This document shows positions 1-10,324 of a stretch of 64,000 nucleotides of DNA, in pieces. A model generated the notes under the pieces. That model searched no databases. It worked only from the letters and a program-made list of their open reading frames with translations, and had not been told where the DNA came from. A program made the position numbers and the translations under genes. The stretch is from Dermacentor variabilis. Lineage: Eukaryota; Arthropoda; Arachnida; Ixodida; Ixodidae. The stretch is from positions 1,674,001 through 1,738,000 of the forward strand of contig NW_027460346.1 of NCBI RefSeq assembly GCF_050947875.1, read 5' to 3'. Each line of letters opens with the position of its first letter. Position 1 is the first letter of the stretch.

Positions 1-34
1 CTATAACCCATGGCCTTTGGTGGTAGGCGGACCC

Positions 35-71
35 ACTTGGAGATACGGGCGAACCAGCCATATCTCCAAGT
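35..71. repeat. Perfect 11-bp inverted repeat (hairpin)
   Basis: Bases 35-45 (ACTTGGAGATA) and 61-71 (TATCTCCAAGT) are exact reverse complements separated by 15 bases. It lies just upstream of the 104-bp tandem repeat. No function is apparent. Confidence 0.5.
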
Positions 72-113
72 AGGATTCCAATTGACATCGTGCAGGTCGA
101 GAGTGGAAACCAA

Positions 114-335
114 GACCTTTGATGGGAGTCGAACCCAGAACATTTGGTGTTAATTGCGACGAAGCTTCTTAATGCACTGCTAATTAAGGTAGAGTTAATT
201 ATGGCACTCGTACCCTCTACCTTTGGCGGAAGTCGAACACACGACCATTGGTGTTAATTAGGGCAAATTTAATAAATGCACAGGTAATAAAGTTCGAGTT
301 AATTAAGGCACTCGAACCCACGACCTTTGGTGGGA
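114..335. repeat. Degenerate tandem repeat, 104-bp period
   Basis: The string ACCTTTG recurs at 115, 219 and 323, exactly 104 bases apart, followed each time by a variant of GGGAGTCGAAC and, in the first two units, TTGGTGTTAATT. There are two full copies and the start of a third, with substitutions throughout, so the array is old. The GTCGAACCC-like core resembles a tRNA B box on the opposite strand, but there is no cloverleaf. Repeats of this style are common in tick intergenic DNA (established knowledge, from memory). Confidence 0.7.
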
Positions 336-1151
336 GAAAACAATAGGAAATGCATTCGATTTAGAATGACAAGTAATTTAATGAATGCCTCGTGAGCGCC
401 CAGGCTTTTACCTTCATCCTTTTTACCGTATGCTAAAGTGACTATCAACATATATATATAGTCCAAGCGCGCACCAAATGTGAAAACTGGGCTCACAACA
501 TCGTAGACCTGTATTTTGATCTTTATGAATTATTACAAGTCCTGTCATGGCTACATGAAAAAAAAGGGAGTTCAGTAAGCAATAGGTAGAGCACACAAAC
601 GAAACTCACGATGGCACACCGTCACCATTTATTTATACTATAGCGGCAGCAGCATCGGCGTCGCATGAGAGTTACGTATACGCTCGCGTCCACACGAGGC
701 ACGAGCGGCTGGAGCACGCTCCGGCACGGGCTAGCGTTCCAAAAGGGCATTAAAAAGAACGCTATGCTGAGAGAAGGAGTGTCGCTGCGAGAGCCCGAGA
801 CTTTACCGGTCTACGTGGTCGCTCGTCGCCACAATACAATTGATAAAGCTTTATTGCAAAAATTATTAGCACCTAACCAGGCACATGTATGAAAATATTT
901 ACTACAAGTTCTAGCTGTATACAAAGAGGTTAAACGTGAATCTTTAATAACGAATTCTTGAAAATTCAACTTGACTAAAATACAAGTAATGAGAAAAGGG
1001 TGTTAACACTCAGAAAATCACTGGCAGTCCCAATGCCACTGTTATATTTAAAACATTAAACCTGATTAGTAGGAGGTAATATCACATACTAATGAATAAT
1101 AAATAGAGCAAAAAACGATCAATTAATTAATTAACCACTCTTGAATTAATT
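336..1151. other. Unassigned intergenic DNA
   Basis: No gene, RNA gene or recognised element is visible. It contains an A-run near 558, a GC-richer patch at about 655-850, and AT-rich sequence to the SINE boundary. The short frames here (65-75 codons) have no recognisable motifs. Confidence 0.5.
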
Positions 1152-1372
1152 TTGAGGTTTTACGAGCCAGAACCACGACCTGATTATGAGAAATTCCGTA
1201 GTGAGAGAGTCAGGATTAATTTGCACCACCTGGGGTTCTTAAATGTGCAGCTAAATTTAAGCAAACGGATGTTTTCGCACTTTTCCCCCACCGAAATGCG
1301 GCTGCCGTGGCCGGGATTTGATCTCGCGACCTCATGCTTACCCAAAGAGTATGGCCTGCATGTCATCATCTG
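1152..1372 (-). mobile_element. tRNA-derived tick SINE
   Basis: Read on the minus strand, the element begins near 1,372 with a tRNA-like head and shows a polymerase III B-box-like block (GAGATCAAATCCC, complement of 1313-1325; consensus GWTCRANNC). It then runs through CACATTTAAGAACCCCAGGTG-type sequence to an end near 1,152 at CGTAAAACCTCA. This matches the abundant tRNA-derived SINE that I know from ixodid genomes, of the Ruka type. AT-rich repeated TTAATTAA sequence lies just beyond the 3' end at about 1,120-1,150. Several substitutions in the tRNA head suggest an old, inactive copy. The family assignment is from memory and approximate; the SINE nature is well supported. Confidence 0.75.
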
Positions 1373-1934
1373 CTTCTGGGGCTACGAGATTCAAGATAGA
1401 AGGCCAGTACTTTCTAGCTATCTTTAAAAATATATACTAAAAGAAAATCAATACAAGCAGAATCCCAAGATGGAACGTTCCTCTTGACAAGCAACTTGCT
1501 CAAGCAGTTTCTCACACCACGAAAGTGCCAAAAACATAATGTTACCAGAGACTTCGAGATAAACATTGCAAATGAGAAATATCTCTGACACTTGAAGAGG
1601 AGCGCTAGAAAGCAAGTGACACAAACACATGTGAAAATGAACTACCAAAACGTTGCCCTCAGGACATTTCTATAAGCGCTCCGCAAGGCAGAAAACCATG
1701 CCACAAATAGAAGTCAGAAGGACAGCTCTAAATTTCAGTACGCAACTGCACAGTTCAGCCTAGTATATACGTACATGGGCCATGGTCAACCGAACAAAAG
1801 TTGAAAAGGCACATCAATGAAGTAAACTTCATGCTCCTCGCACGCGGTAAAATACCCTGCACTTGCGTCGAGGTGCGCGCTGATTTGATATCTGTGGCGA
1901 TGTGAAGTCAAAGATATTGCGAGTTCAAGCTTGT
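1373..1934. other. Unassigned intergenic DNA
   Basis: Nothing recognisable is seen between the SINE and the E1 repeat. The string GGACATTTCTATAAG (about 1,657) also occurs near 8,843, suggesting that a small fragment of the E4-type repeat is present. Confidence 0.4.
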
Positions 1935-2564
1935 TTTAGAGCGCAGCTCTTTGGCGTCCGTTCCTGGGTTTCGCGTCGTCGTCGGCGTTGTCGTCGGCCT
2001 CGTAACCAGCTCCGCCCCCCTTTCATCCCCCCAGCGCTAGCAGCGACCGACTGATACCGCTGGATGCCGCTGACGCCGCTAGAGAGTCAAGATAACGTGA
2101 CTGCATAGAACACCGTCGCCGCCATGCAGAAAGAGGAGGAAAGGGTCCCCCCCCCTGTTCTTGTGTGGCGGATAGGGTGCTCTTCAGTTGCCGACGCGCC
2201 GGTTATTTCACGTAGGCCCCGGCACGTCGACGAATACGTGACCACCTTCCCACGGCTAGACCTGGTTCTTAGCGCTGCGGAAGCGAGGGTATCATATTGT
2301 TTGTGTCGGCATCGGCGGCGTTGTCTCTGAAACCAACTCCGCAGCTGGGGTTGACTCACTATCGGCGTCAGCGGCATCAGTCAGTCGCTGCTATCTCTTC
2401 CCTCCTCCCTTTATCGTGTTGTCCGCTTGCTGCGCGCGCTTCTGCCCCCATCGTTTGCCGCTGGGTGTACACGCCGCCCCCCTCCCCCCTCTTCCTGCGA
2501 GTCTCCGGTTGTCAAAGCGCCGGCTCGAACTTAATTCCTTTCTTCGCTCCTCCTCCAATGCAAC

Positions 2565-2742
2565 CCCTGTGCGGTGGCAATCAGAGAGCCAGATCGGTGG
2601 CGGCGGATCTGTATATGTGCACCGCCCGAGCCGAAATTGCCGCTGCCGTTCGCCCTGTGCGGTGGCAATCAGAGAGCCAGATCGGTGGCGGCGGATCTGT
2701 ATATGTGCACCGCCCGAGCCGAAATTGCCGCTGCCGTTCGCC
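2565..2742 (+). repeat. 88-bp tandem duplication inside E1
   Basis: CCCTGTGCGGTGGCAATC occurs at 2565 and again at 2653, and the following sequence is identical through GCCGTTCGCC (ending 2654 and 2742), giving two copies of 88 bp. The inverted E1 copy has the same duplication, so it predates the E1 duplication. Confidence 0.85.
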
Positions 2743-2775
2743 ACTGCGAAATTATCTGCCAGTTCTTTCTGAGCC

Positions 2776-2805
2776 ATGAGCGAGACGACCGATGGAAGTC
2801 CTCCG

Positions 2806-2877
<72 letters not shown>

Positions 2878-2988
2878 AAACGAGCTGCCAGAGCAGAGGC
2901 CCAGCGCCGTCGCCGTCAGAATCCAGAGGTGCGTGCCGCCGAAGCAGAAGCTTACCTAGTGGAGTCTTTGTTAAAGGAATACGTGTGA
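2776..2988 (+). CDS. Short alanine-rich, STPR-like protein frame (70 codons)
   Basis: The frame starts at an ATG with the peptide MSETTDGSPPS, runs through 23 consecutive alanines coded by a pure GCT tract, and continues as KRAARAEAQRRRRQNPEV then RAAEAEAYLVESLLKEYV before TGA. The basic segment with RRRRQNPEVRA.EAEA matches the first unit of the STPR (score and three amino acid peptide repeat) domain, a 23-residue DNA-binding repeat known from the silkworm fibroin modulator protein and numerous in tick predicted proteins. Here only about one repeat is present, so a functional multi-repeat domain is missing. AATAAA follows the stop after two bases. It is either a truncated copy or a first exon of a larger gene. 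A second copy, differing only in alanine number, lies at 10,325-10,492 on the other strand. Expression is not shown. Confidence 0.45.
2809..2877 (+). repeat. (GCT)23 microsatellite
   Basis: A pure run of 23 GCT triplets encodes poly-alanine in the STPR-like frame. The matching tract in the inverted copy has only 8 triplets, so it is length-unstable. Confidence 0.95.
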
Positions 2989-2990
2989 AA

Positions 2991-2996
2991 AATAAA
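2991..2996 (+). promoter_or_regulatory. Candidate polyadenylation signal
   Basis: AATAAA begins two bases after the TGA stop of the STPR-like frame and is followed by a run of A. This is the expected strand, but the placement almost on the stop codon is unusual, so it may instead mark the end of a retroposed transcript. Confidence 0.4.
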
Positions 2997-3131
2997 AAAA
3001 AAATTCTGTGATAGCGCATACATGTGTTGCTCGATTTCTTTGCCTCAATCTATCGAAAAGGTGAAACAGCTTATTTGCTGCGCTCAAATTTCGCATTAGG
3101 AAGTAACGTAATCGTCGGTAATTTTTTTTTT

Positions 3132-4106
3132 ATGATCTGTCCAAGTATATTCGTCCACGAATGATTATGAGTAGGACACTGTGCAAGCATTCTGAAGTTT
3201 GTTCACGAGGGTTCATGCTGATATATGCCGAGATTGTGGTACCGTATTTAGCACTGCAATGTCGTCAAACTATCTTATGCATATCCATAAAAAGTAAAGG
3301 CAGTATATATAGTATAAACCTTGCTGAAGGTGAAGGTGAATGTTTAGTTTTGCTTCTATTACAGAAAGGGGAGCAGGAGCAAAATGCTACAAATACCTGC
3401 AAGTGGCTTCCGCTCCTGTTGGTATTCAGCACTGTGGTAGATAATGTGAAATACATTGGTGACATCATATCAAATCAATGTTACATGTGCTGTACGGAGG
3501 TAAACATATCATGCAAATAAAATTGAACAGGTTAGTAGTCTTGGTCTTGGTCAGATGTTTTATTTTTTAAGTGCCTTTTCAATAAATCTTATGGTCCAAC
3601 TATGTCTTTAGTACCAGGAAACACTACAGATGGCACGCGTGCGATGTTAGTGGACACAGCAGTTTGGTTTTTTTTCAAGTATTTTGATGTAATGTTGAGT
3701 TTATCTTCACACCGAAGTAACATACGTTTGTTGATACAAAAGACACACGCATGCGGTACTTCCGAAATCTAGGTGAAGCCATTGATTTAAATTCATGCAA
3801 AGCTCTCAAGGCTCAACAGTGCATTGCGTACCGTTGTAGAATGAGGGCGATCAATACAAATGGGTGAATGCAGGTTTCATTGTGACGCGGTGTTGTGGCG
3901 AATATTTTCACTTATTTAGGCTTCGTATGTACTCTTCTGTCATCTGTATATGCGATGTTATGGGAGCTGGCGCAGTAGACGACTTTGGGCAACTAGCCTC
4001 GAGCGCCAAACGTTGATTTTTTTTTCCCACGGAGAAGTGGGCCCCGCAAAATGTACATGGCACTGCTGAGCATCCACAAGCCATATTCTGGAAGGGAAAG
4101 AATTGG
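3132..4106. other. Unassigned AT-rich DNA
   Basis: No recognised gene or element. It holds a 119-codon frame at 3,161-3,520 without known motifs and several AATAAA strings (for example near 3,517 and 3,580), so a 3' untranslated region or old transposon interior is possible. The boundary with the LINE near 4,107 is approximate. Confidence 0.4.
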
Positions 4107-5830
4107 GCGACGATTGTAAACAGCTTTTGAGAGATATTTACGTAGAAAATACCGTTTGACGTTGAATGGGAAAAGATGAGGAGCGAGGAGAAAGTTGATA
4201 TGAACAAGGGACTGAGGCAGGGGTGCCCTTTATCCCCACTGCTATTTATGATGTACATGATGAGGATGGAAAGGGCGCTAGAGGAAAGTAATACCGGGTT
4301 TGATCTTTCGCACAAAGAGGCGGGTACAGTAAGAGAGCCGCAGCTTCCAGGTTTGTTTTATTGGGACGACATTTTGTTACTAGCTAACAAGCACAGTGAT
4401 ATGCAACGTCTGGCTAATATCTGTGGACAGGAAGGCGAGAATTTAGGTCTGAAATTTAGCGTTAAAAAATCAGGCTTTATGGTATTCAATGAAAACAGTG
4501 AACAGACAGTGTCACTTCAGGGCCAGGAAATACCTCGAGTAAAAGAATATAAATAGCTTGGTATATGGATAAACGAAGGCAATGGATATATGTAAAGAAA
4601 TGAAAAAACAGCAAAGGGAAAAAGAAATGCGGCCATAATGAAACACAGAGCGATGCGGAGATACAATAGGTACGAGGTACTCCGGTCTGTGTGGAAAGGT
4701 GTAATGGTTCCAGTACTTACATTTGGAAATGCGGTTGTTTGCTTGAAATCAGGGGTACGATCAGGACTCGATGGCAACCAAAGATCAGTGGGACACCTCG
4801 CGTTGGGCGCTCACGGGAAGACTACAAATGAAGCTGTGCAGGGTGATATGGGCTAGACAACCTTTGAAGTGGAAGAAGCTCACAGTAAAATTGATTATGA
4901 AGAGCGACTGAGGAATATGGAAGAAAGTAAATGGGCTGGGAGAATTTTCAGGCATTTGTACAGGAAAAACATTCATCACAGTGGAGGAAAAGAACTAGGA
5001 AGCTGACCAGCAAGTATGCGAGCTGAATGGTGAGCAACATGGCAACAAAGAACGTCAAGTGGGAAGTCAGAGAGGCTGAAATAATCTCATGGGTGGCAGC
5101 AAAAGAAAAGAAATTAGCTATGAGTAACTACTTAAGAGGGAAAACAAAAACAGGAAAGAAACAATTTACGGTAACTGAAAGGGAAGCTCATTACTTTTCA
5201 AAACAACATCAGGATGCCTTAGAACAAACACTTATCAAGCGAGATATAAGAAGGAAGAAGAACAATGTTCTTGCTGTGGTAGAGCTGGGGAAACGATGGA
5301 AAATGTTTTATTACAATGTGAAGATATCTACCCAGCTGCCGTTTGAGGCTCCCTGTCTCTTCCTTGAAGCCCTTGAGTTTAGGACTTATCAAGCGAGATA
5401 TAAGAAGGAAGAAGAACAATGTTCTTGCTGTGGTAAAGCTAGGGAAACGATGGAAAATGTTTCATTAGAATGTGAAGATATCTACCCAGCTGCCGTTTGA
5501 GGTTCCCTGTCTTTTCCTTGAAGCCCTTGAGTTTAGGACTAACAGGAGGAACTTAAACATGTCTGCGATAGAGATTAGGAATAGGCGATTGCAAGATTGG
5601 TGGAAGAAAAGTAGGGAAACGAGAAACAACGGAGGCGTACAGAAAGAAAGTTCACAATAGGCATTCAGCAAGTTTGGTTATGGCAGTTCGTCGTGTTTTT
5701 TTCCTTTCATTTTTTTTAACATAAGTAGCTCATCAGGCAATATAATAACATGAGCTTGGTGGCGCAACCTACCGCCATGTTCGTAAGGCGACGCTCATAC
5801 CATCTGCCCATCCATCCACGAAAGCAAGAT
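4107..5830 (+). pseudogene. Decayed non-LTR retrotransposon (LINE) reverse transcriptase and 3' end
   Basis: Fragments of a LINE reverse transcriptase can be read across several frames. QLLRDIYVENTV at about 4,118 is followed by stops and a frame change. The next frame shows the RT block NKGLRQGCPLSPLLF (about 4,200-4,250), then YWDDILLLA, where the two catalytic aspartates remain but the alanine usual before them is tryptophan, then LGLKFSVKKS, and EYK followed by an in-frame TAG at 4,554 where LGIWINEG continues. Downstream frames give a basic region and a cysteine cluster, CSCCGK with a later LECE, as in LINE carboxy-terminal zinc motifs. The 3' end carries the GAGCTTGGTGGCGCAACC string and a short CATCC-type tail ending near 5,819, typical of tick CR1/L2-like LINEs (clade inferred). 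Multiple stops, frameshifts and an internal 154-bp duplication make it non-functional. Confidence 0.8.
5230..5540 (+). repeat. 154-bp tandem duplication in the LINE 3' region
   Basis: ACTTATCAAGCGAGATATAA occurs at 5,230 and 5,384 and the following sequence repeats to GTTTAGGACT (ending 5,386 and 5,540). Two copies of 154 bp, with a few substitutions, duplicate the cysteine-motif segment. Confidence 0.85.
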
Positions 5831-5908
5831 GAACCTCATCTACAAAGGCAAAGGTGATAATGATAAGACGAGCTCGTACAGGCCAGTTACAGCAACGTTG
5901 GTGATATT
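5826..5908 (+). pseudogene. Short LINE reverse-transcriptase fragment, interrupted by a TIR element
   Basis: The frame reads KMNLIYKGKGDNDKTSSYRP and then VTATLVI, which fits the start of a LINE RT domain (the SYRP motif). It is separate from the preceding LINE, whose 3' tail ends immediately before. It is cut at 5,908 by the element at 5,909-6,513. Confidence 0.55.
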
Positions 5909-6513
5909 AGACAGTTTTAATTTAGCGTTTGCGGCCGAACGTAAACGCATTACGTACGTAAAGAAATAGCGTCGTCCTCACTGCGCATGCTGGCCACATT
6001 ATTGGGTTTCTGCGGTTTACGTGCGCTATGATAACGTGCGTTATTTGGTGAGTTTAAGGTTCGTAATGTTTACAGACGCTAACAAATAGCGTTGTCGAAC
6101 ATGGGGCGGCACCCATGGCTCCCGCTTCAGCGTGAATTGTCGTGATGGCTGCGCTCTCACTCGCGTTGATTGCCAGTAACTATTGTAATGAGCTTTCGCT
6201 TTCTCTAAAGTCATCTGAAAGGTTATGAGCGCATAGCTAGTCAATTTTTCTAAGATTGTTCGGCGATCCTGGTGGCCGTAGGCCTAACGAGACACGTCCA
6301 CATAGCAACAGCAGAACGGTTGCTAATGGATCGTCTTGGCTTGGATACGTTTGGCACGAGGCGCCAGAGGGCGCCCGGTTTTATAACGTCCTCTTTACGT
6401 ATGCCTTTCTGTACAGTAACCTAAAGGACTTGAAAGAATGCCCACCGTAACTACCCGCAAAGGTGCTTACGTTTAACGTACGTAAGACGACAAACGCTAA
6501 CCTAAAACTGCCT
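5909..6513. mobile_element. Small non-autonomous DNA transposon (MITE-like), 605 bp
   Basis: The ends are imperfect terminal inverted repeats of about 23 bp: AGACAGTTTTAATTTAGCG at the left, and the complement of the right end reads AGGCAGTTTTAGGTTAGCG. Both continue to TTTG. The element is flanked by ATT at 5,906-5,908 and 6,514-6,516, a candidate 3-bp target-site duplication. ACGTACGTAA-type strings occur near both ends. There is no transposase frame. A 3-bp duplication is compatible with the PIF/Harbinger superfamily, but ATT is not diagnostic. Confidence 0.6.
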
Positions 6514-6590
6514 ATTGCACGTAGTAGTGACGTTAAAGAAGGTAGCAAAAGTGTGGTTGACGAAACTAGCGTTATATATGGCGAACCTAT

Positions 6591-8705
6591 GGCATAGAGC
6601 AAGAAATTCAACAAGAGGGGACACTTTTCAAAAACCGGCAACAGGAAACACGTCACGCCTAGTTTCAACTCCATCCGTTAGTTTACGGGAGCATCAGAAA
6701 AAAAGAATGTGAAATAAACTTACAGACAACGTTTTATTTTTTTTATTCTTTCCCACTAAAACTAAAGAAGTTTTGCGTGTAAACGAACTTATACTTTGCG
6801 ACCTATTTTTCTTGCGTTGCCTAGCAACAGGCTAGCAGCACGCCAGACGCGCGTGCATACGTCATGCGCCAGACAAGCCGCAGGAGCACTTGCTCCGTGC
6901 GCAGGAGTGAGCGAGGCCGGCTGCGCATGTGAAGCTCGCGTGTTCGGCGACCCGTCTCTTTCGGATGTAGCCCGTTTCTTGGGCTCCTGGCGTTCTCTTG
7001 TGTTCCGTCTGCATTTCGCCACGGCACCGCTGCACTACTGGACTACAGCAAGGTGAGGAATTTTGTTTGACCGTCTGCGACGCACTTCAAGCACATTTAG
7101 GCTTACTGCACAAAACTGAACCCATATAGTGACGCAGTTATCGAAAAACAGCTCCGCCGTCCAAGCCTAGTTAATTTGAGTTAACTACTCGTAGCGCGAG
7201 ATGTTTGCGACGCTTTCTATGAGCCGAAGCATTATTATAACTTATTTCGGTAGTTTTTGGGCACACTCACCGCATCTGGCTATGTGACGAAAAGCACCTT
7301 GGCCGTGTGATGCAGTTTCGCGTGTACTGAATCTTGCCGGGACAAGTTTTGGCTCCTTCTCTGACCCCAGACATTATTGTAACTAATTTTGCTACTTCCT
7401 TGGGTACTTTTCAAATACAGTGACCGTGCTCGGAGTAGTGGCGCAGTTAGCGGAAAGCAGCTCGGCTGTGTGCCGCAGTTAGTTTCGCGTGTACTGAATC
7501 TTACTGGTAGAAGTTCGTGACGCATTCTCTGACCCCAAAAAGTATTGTAATTCATTTGGTAACTTCTTGAGATACATTGAGGCATGCTCGCCGCGCCTGG
7601 GGTTGTGAAGTTGTTAGCAAGAAAGCAAGCCAGCCATAGTTAGTTTTGCGTGTACTGAATTTTAGTGGGACAAGTTTGTGACGCTTTTATGGGCCTGCAA
7701 CAACATATACCTTATTTCGGTACTCAGGCTTGTTGAAAACGCGACGAGCGATTGCCGAGAGTGATAACACGGGAGTGTTGCTTGCGCCGGCAAGATGCGT
7801 AGAAGGTAACACGGAGGAGCTTAAGAACTTGACATTTCTCTTCTCAGCGTCTGAAAGCAGGCTTTGCACCCACGAATCTGTCTTGAGTGCGGCTAGAAGG
7901 CATGCTGCGAGCGCGTAGCATGGTCTGGCTGAGAGCCTGTTTTGTAGCCACCTCTGCGAACTTTGCGTACCATCGCGTCGACTGAGGCCAAGTTGTTTTG
8001 GAAACGCGGAGTCACCCGTGTATTCGTGCTCTTAAAGTTCAGGAAATAATGCCCGGGAAGGGAGGGGTGCTTGAAAATCGGATGTTTTCTTCAAATTTTA
8101 TGGCATTGTTTGGTAGTAGTCTACTTGCTACGAAATGTAAAAGTGAATTTTTGTAATGCCGTTCACTCACCGCTTAGGCACGTTTCGCCTCTACGCGCAA
8201 TATTCCTGTTAGGTCCATATAAAAAAAAGAGTAATGCTTGTAATTTACTTTTTTTCAGCTGATGGCATGCGGTGGAGCTTCGTACGGCAACGACTGCTGC
8301 TTACCTGGTGCCACAACGTTGGATGAATGCACAAGAAGCCCGGAACGAGCATTTATATAGAGCAAAATAGACATTTCATCATTTTAGAAGACGTCTTGCG
8401 TTTTCTTTGTGAAACTGCACGTGACACAGATTCGGTGGAGGCTTGTAAAGATCGTTCGCAATCATTTTTACTAAATACTAAAGCGATTCCGCGCCAAGGC
8501 CGCGCATGGTTCAGCAGAAAAAGCGAAAAAAATGCCGCGCCGATTAGCGGAGCCGGCGCGGCGTGTACCAAATGGTGTTCACAACGCGCGCACCTAAAAC
8601 CGAAACCCGAAGGTGTTAACACCATCCGCTTGGTGTGCTACAGTCAACTCGGCCGCTGGGCTCTATGGGAGTGTCCACTCTTGTTGAAATTTCTTTCTCT
8701 ATGCC
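6591..8705. mobile_element. E2 DNA transposon, full-length copy (2.1 kb)
   Basis: The left end reads GGCATAGAGCAAGAAATTCA then ACAAGAGGGGACAC (6,591-6,624). The complement of the right end (8,672-8,705) reads GGCATAGAGAAAGAAATTTC then AACAAGAGTGGACAC, so terminal inverted repeats of about 35 bp are visible. TAT immediately flanks both ends (6,588-6,590 and 8,706-8,708), a candidate target duplication. Internally there are about four ~160-bp subrepeats, marked by CGTGTACTGA at 7,321, 7,488 and 7,649. No transposase motifs are seen, so it is probably non-autonomous. Other copies lie at 11,334-12,407 (5' lost) and 17,857-19,218 (3' lost). Confidence 0.7.
7160..7730. repeat. ~160-bp subrepeats within E2
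   Basis: Successive units share CGTGTACTGAAT, GGGACAAGTT and CTCTGACCCC. Spacings of the marker are 167 and 161 bp. Units diverge by roughly a fifth, so the expansion is older than the E2 copies themselves. Confidence 0.65.
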
Positions 8706-10185
8706 TATTGGCGGCGAGGAGTTACGCAGTCGCCATGTATCGGAAGCGCCTCGCTGGCCAAGTATGAGGGATCATGCGGCGCGCTCCTCATAGGTTTTGC
8801 TGTCAGCGCTCACTGAAAACACCACGCGCGAGCTCTCCCGGACATTTCTATAAGTACTTTCGAAAGGAGAGAAGTTTCTTACTGTCTAAATAATAATCTT
8901 GGGCAAACTGAAGGCACACAATCGTTTACAGACGCTATCTCCTTACCGAATACGTACAGTGAACGCCACTGCGCGCGGTCGCCGCGATGGAGTCTCCCGA
9001 ACCGGCTTCTTGCGTGAAAGGTAGGTAAACGCTGAGAGCAAACTATGTGAAATATGTTCTTATAGTGTTTGTATAACTAAATGGAGCGTAATAGAAAGAA
9101 GCCTCAATGCAGCGATCGCGCAGATTCGCAGCGACCGACTGCGCGTCTGCATGCTTGTCCGCGCACTGTTTCGCTTTCTCCGCGCGCGCGTTTTCGCACC
9201 GTGCCATGAGCTTCAGGCCGCAGAATATGAGCATTTGACAGTATACAAGCTACCATTGTTGCTTGGGCGCTATCAGAGCTGTTCAAAAATAATTTCATTG
9301 TAGAGACTTCGACGCCTACGGGCACTGTGATGTCCCGTCGCGACGATTCAATCTTTTTTTCTTCTAAATTCTTTGACCTTTCAATATTATTTCTCGAGTT
9401 GCGTCGCACTGTATGTTTATCGGTGTTCTCAGCGTGCAATTTCCCGCTGCTCCTTTTTTGTAATCCAGTGCATTAATTCATAACACAAACATGACCATAT
9501 GCCATGCTTTTTTTAAATGTGCTTCTTACCGCTGCCTTTCCACTCCACTGAACTTGCGAGCATCTATAGCATCGACAAGTTCATAGACCAAACCGTCATG
9601 ACATTAGTCGGGCAGCGGACTCGGGCGAGCGTCTCAGTGCGCGTTTTCCGAACATTGCAGACCCGGCGCCGTAGCAGAAATCGTCCTCGCGTCTGTGCTT
9701 GCTGCATACCCGAGTTGTAGCCGATGACTGTTTGTCGGTGTTATGTTTCGCGAGCCAAGCTTCACGCAGCTTCTTGTCCTGCGGCTACGTGTGAATAAGG
9801 CTGACACCGGCCTCCGTTACGTGCGTCCGGCCCTGCGGAACCGAGCAGTAGCCTACCATATATGTTGCGCGCCTTCAAAGGCAGCCACTAGCTATTGTAG
9901 TGCTTTGAAGTGCTGTAAAGGAGACACTCGAAGCGGGAAAATTTCGCCACTAAATGAGGACCGCAGCGTACGAGGGAATTTAAACTCGTTTTCAGCTCGC
10001 TTCGGCGCGCCCGAAGCAGCGGACACGGCCGCTATGTCCACGTGATCCCTCCTAGCACGTCCAAGGTAAATATACCTGGTAGCGAAGCTTCCATAGGAGC
10101 CCATACGTTCAAAACATGGCGGTTCATCGCCGGTTCATGGGGCTTAGCACCATCTGTATGTGGTGGGAACACTTCCGGCGGAAGA
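8706..10185. mobile_element. E4 interspersed repeat (class uncertain)
   Basis: The sequence looks like a high-copy tick repeat (from memory), but the class is unclear. Near the left end GGAAGCGCCTCGCTGGCC and AGGGATCATG occur at 8,740-8,776. The complement of about 10,040-10,100 gives GGAAGCTTCGCTACCAGGTA and AGGGATCACG, suggesting imperfect inverted ends and thus a DNA element of roughly 1.35 kb. The interior (9,000-10,000) is GC-rich in patches and has no convincing frame. No target duplication could be set. Confidence 0.45.
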
Positions 10186-10324
10186 AAAAAAATTACCGAC
10201 GATTACGTTACTTCCTAATGCGAAATTTGAGCGCAGCAAATAAGCTGTTTCACCTTTTCGATAGATTGAGGCAAAGAAATCGAGCAACACATGTATGCGC
10301 TATCACAGAATTTTTTTTTATTTT

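Larger units (their letters stand above)
1935..3131 (+). mobile_element. E1 repeat, left copy (carries STPR-like frame)
   Basis: This 1.2-kb unit occurs again in inverted orientation at 10,186-11,333. Homology starts near TTAGAGC before AGCTCTTTGGCGTCCG and ends at a T-run after ATCGTCGGTAA (3,131), with unrelated flanks on both sides. The copies differ by only a few substitutions plus the GCT tract length (23 here, 8 in the other). It has GC-rich 5' sequence with many CGNCG strings, an internal 88-bp tandem duplication, a 70-codon frame and an AATAAA. No terminal inverted repeat is visible. It could be a mobilised or retroposed gene fragment, or a non-autonomous element of unknown class. I recognise it as a repetitive tick sequence but cannot name a family. 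Confidence 0.65.

Noticed and set aside
114..335. tRNA genes suggested by GTCGAACCC strings
   Set aside because: Only a B-box-like string is present in a 104-bp tandem repeat; no cloverleaf or A box at the right distance.
2297..2879. Overlapping 101-160-codon frames, some with poly-cysteine, in E1
   Set aside because: They read other frames of the GC-rich E1 sequence, pass through the 88-bp duplication or the GCT tract, and show no domain; the STPR-like frame explains the only recognisable peptide.
6789..7056. Overlapping plus and minus frames of 68-86 codons in E2
   Set aside because: They overlap on both strands in a GC-rich patch of a non-coding transposon, and are changed by indels in the copy at 18,024-18,272.
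8290..8330. TGGTGCCACAAC near 8,310 as a retroviral-type primer binding site
   Set aside because: It lies inside E2, which has terminal inverted repeats rather than LTRs, and no LTR end precedes it.
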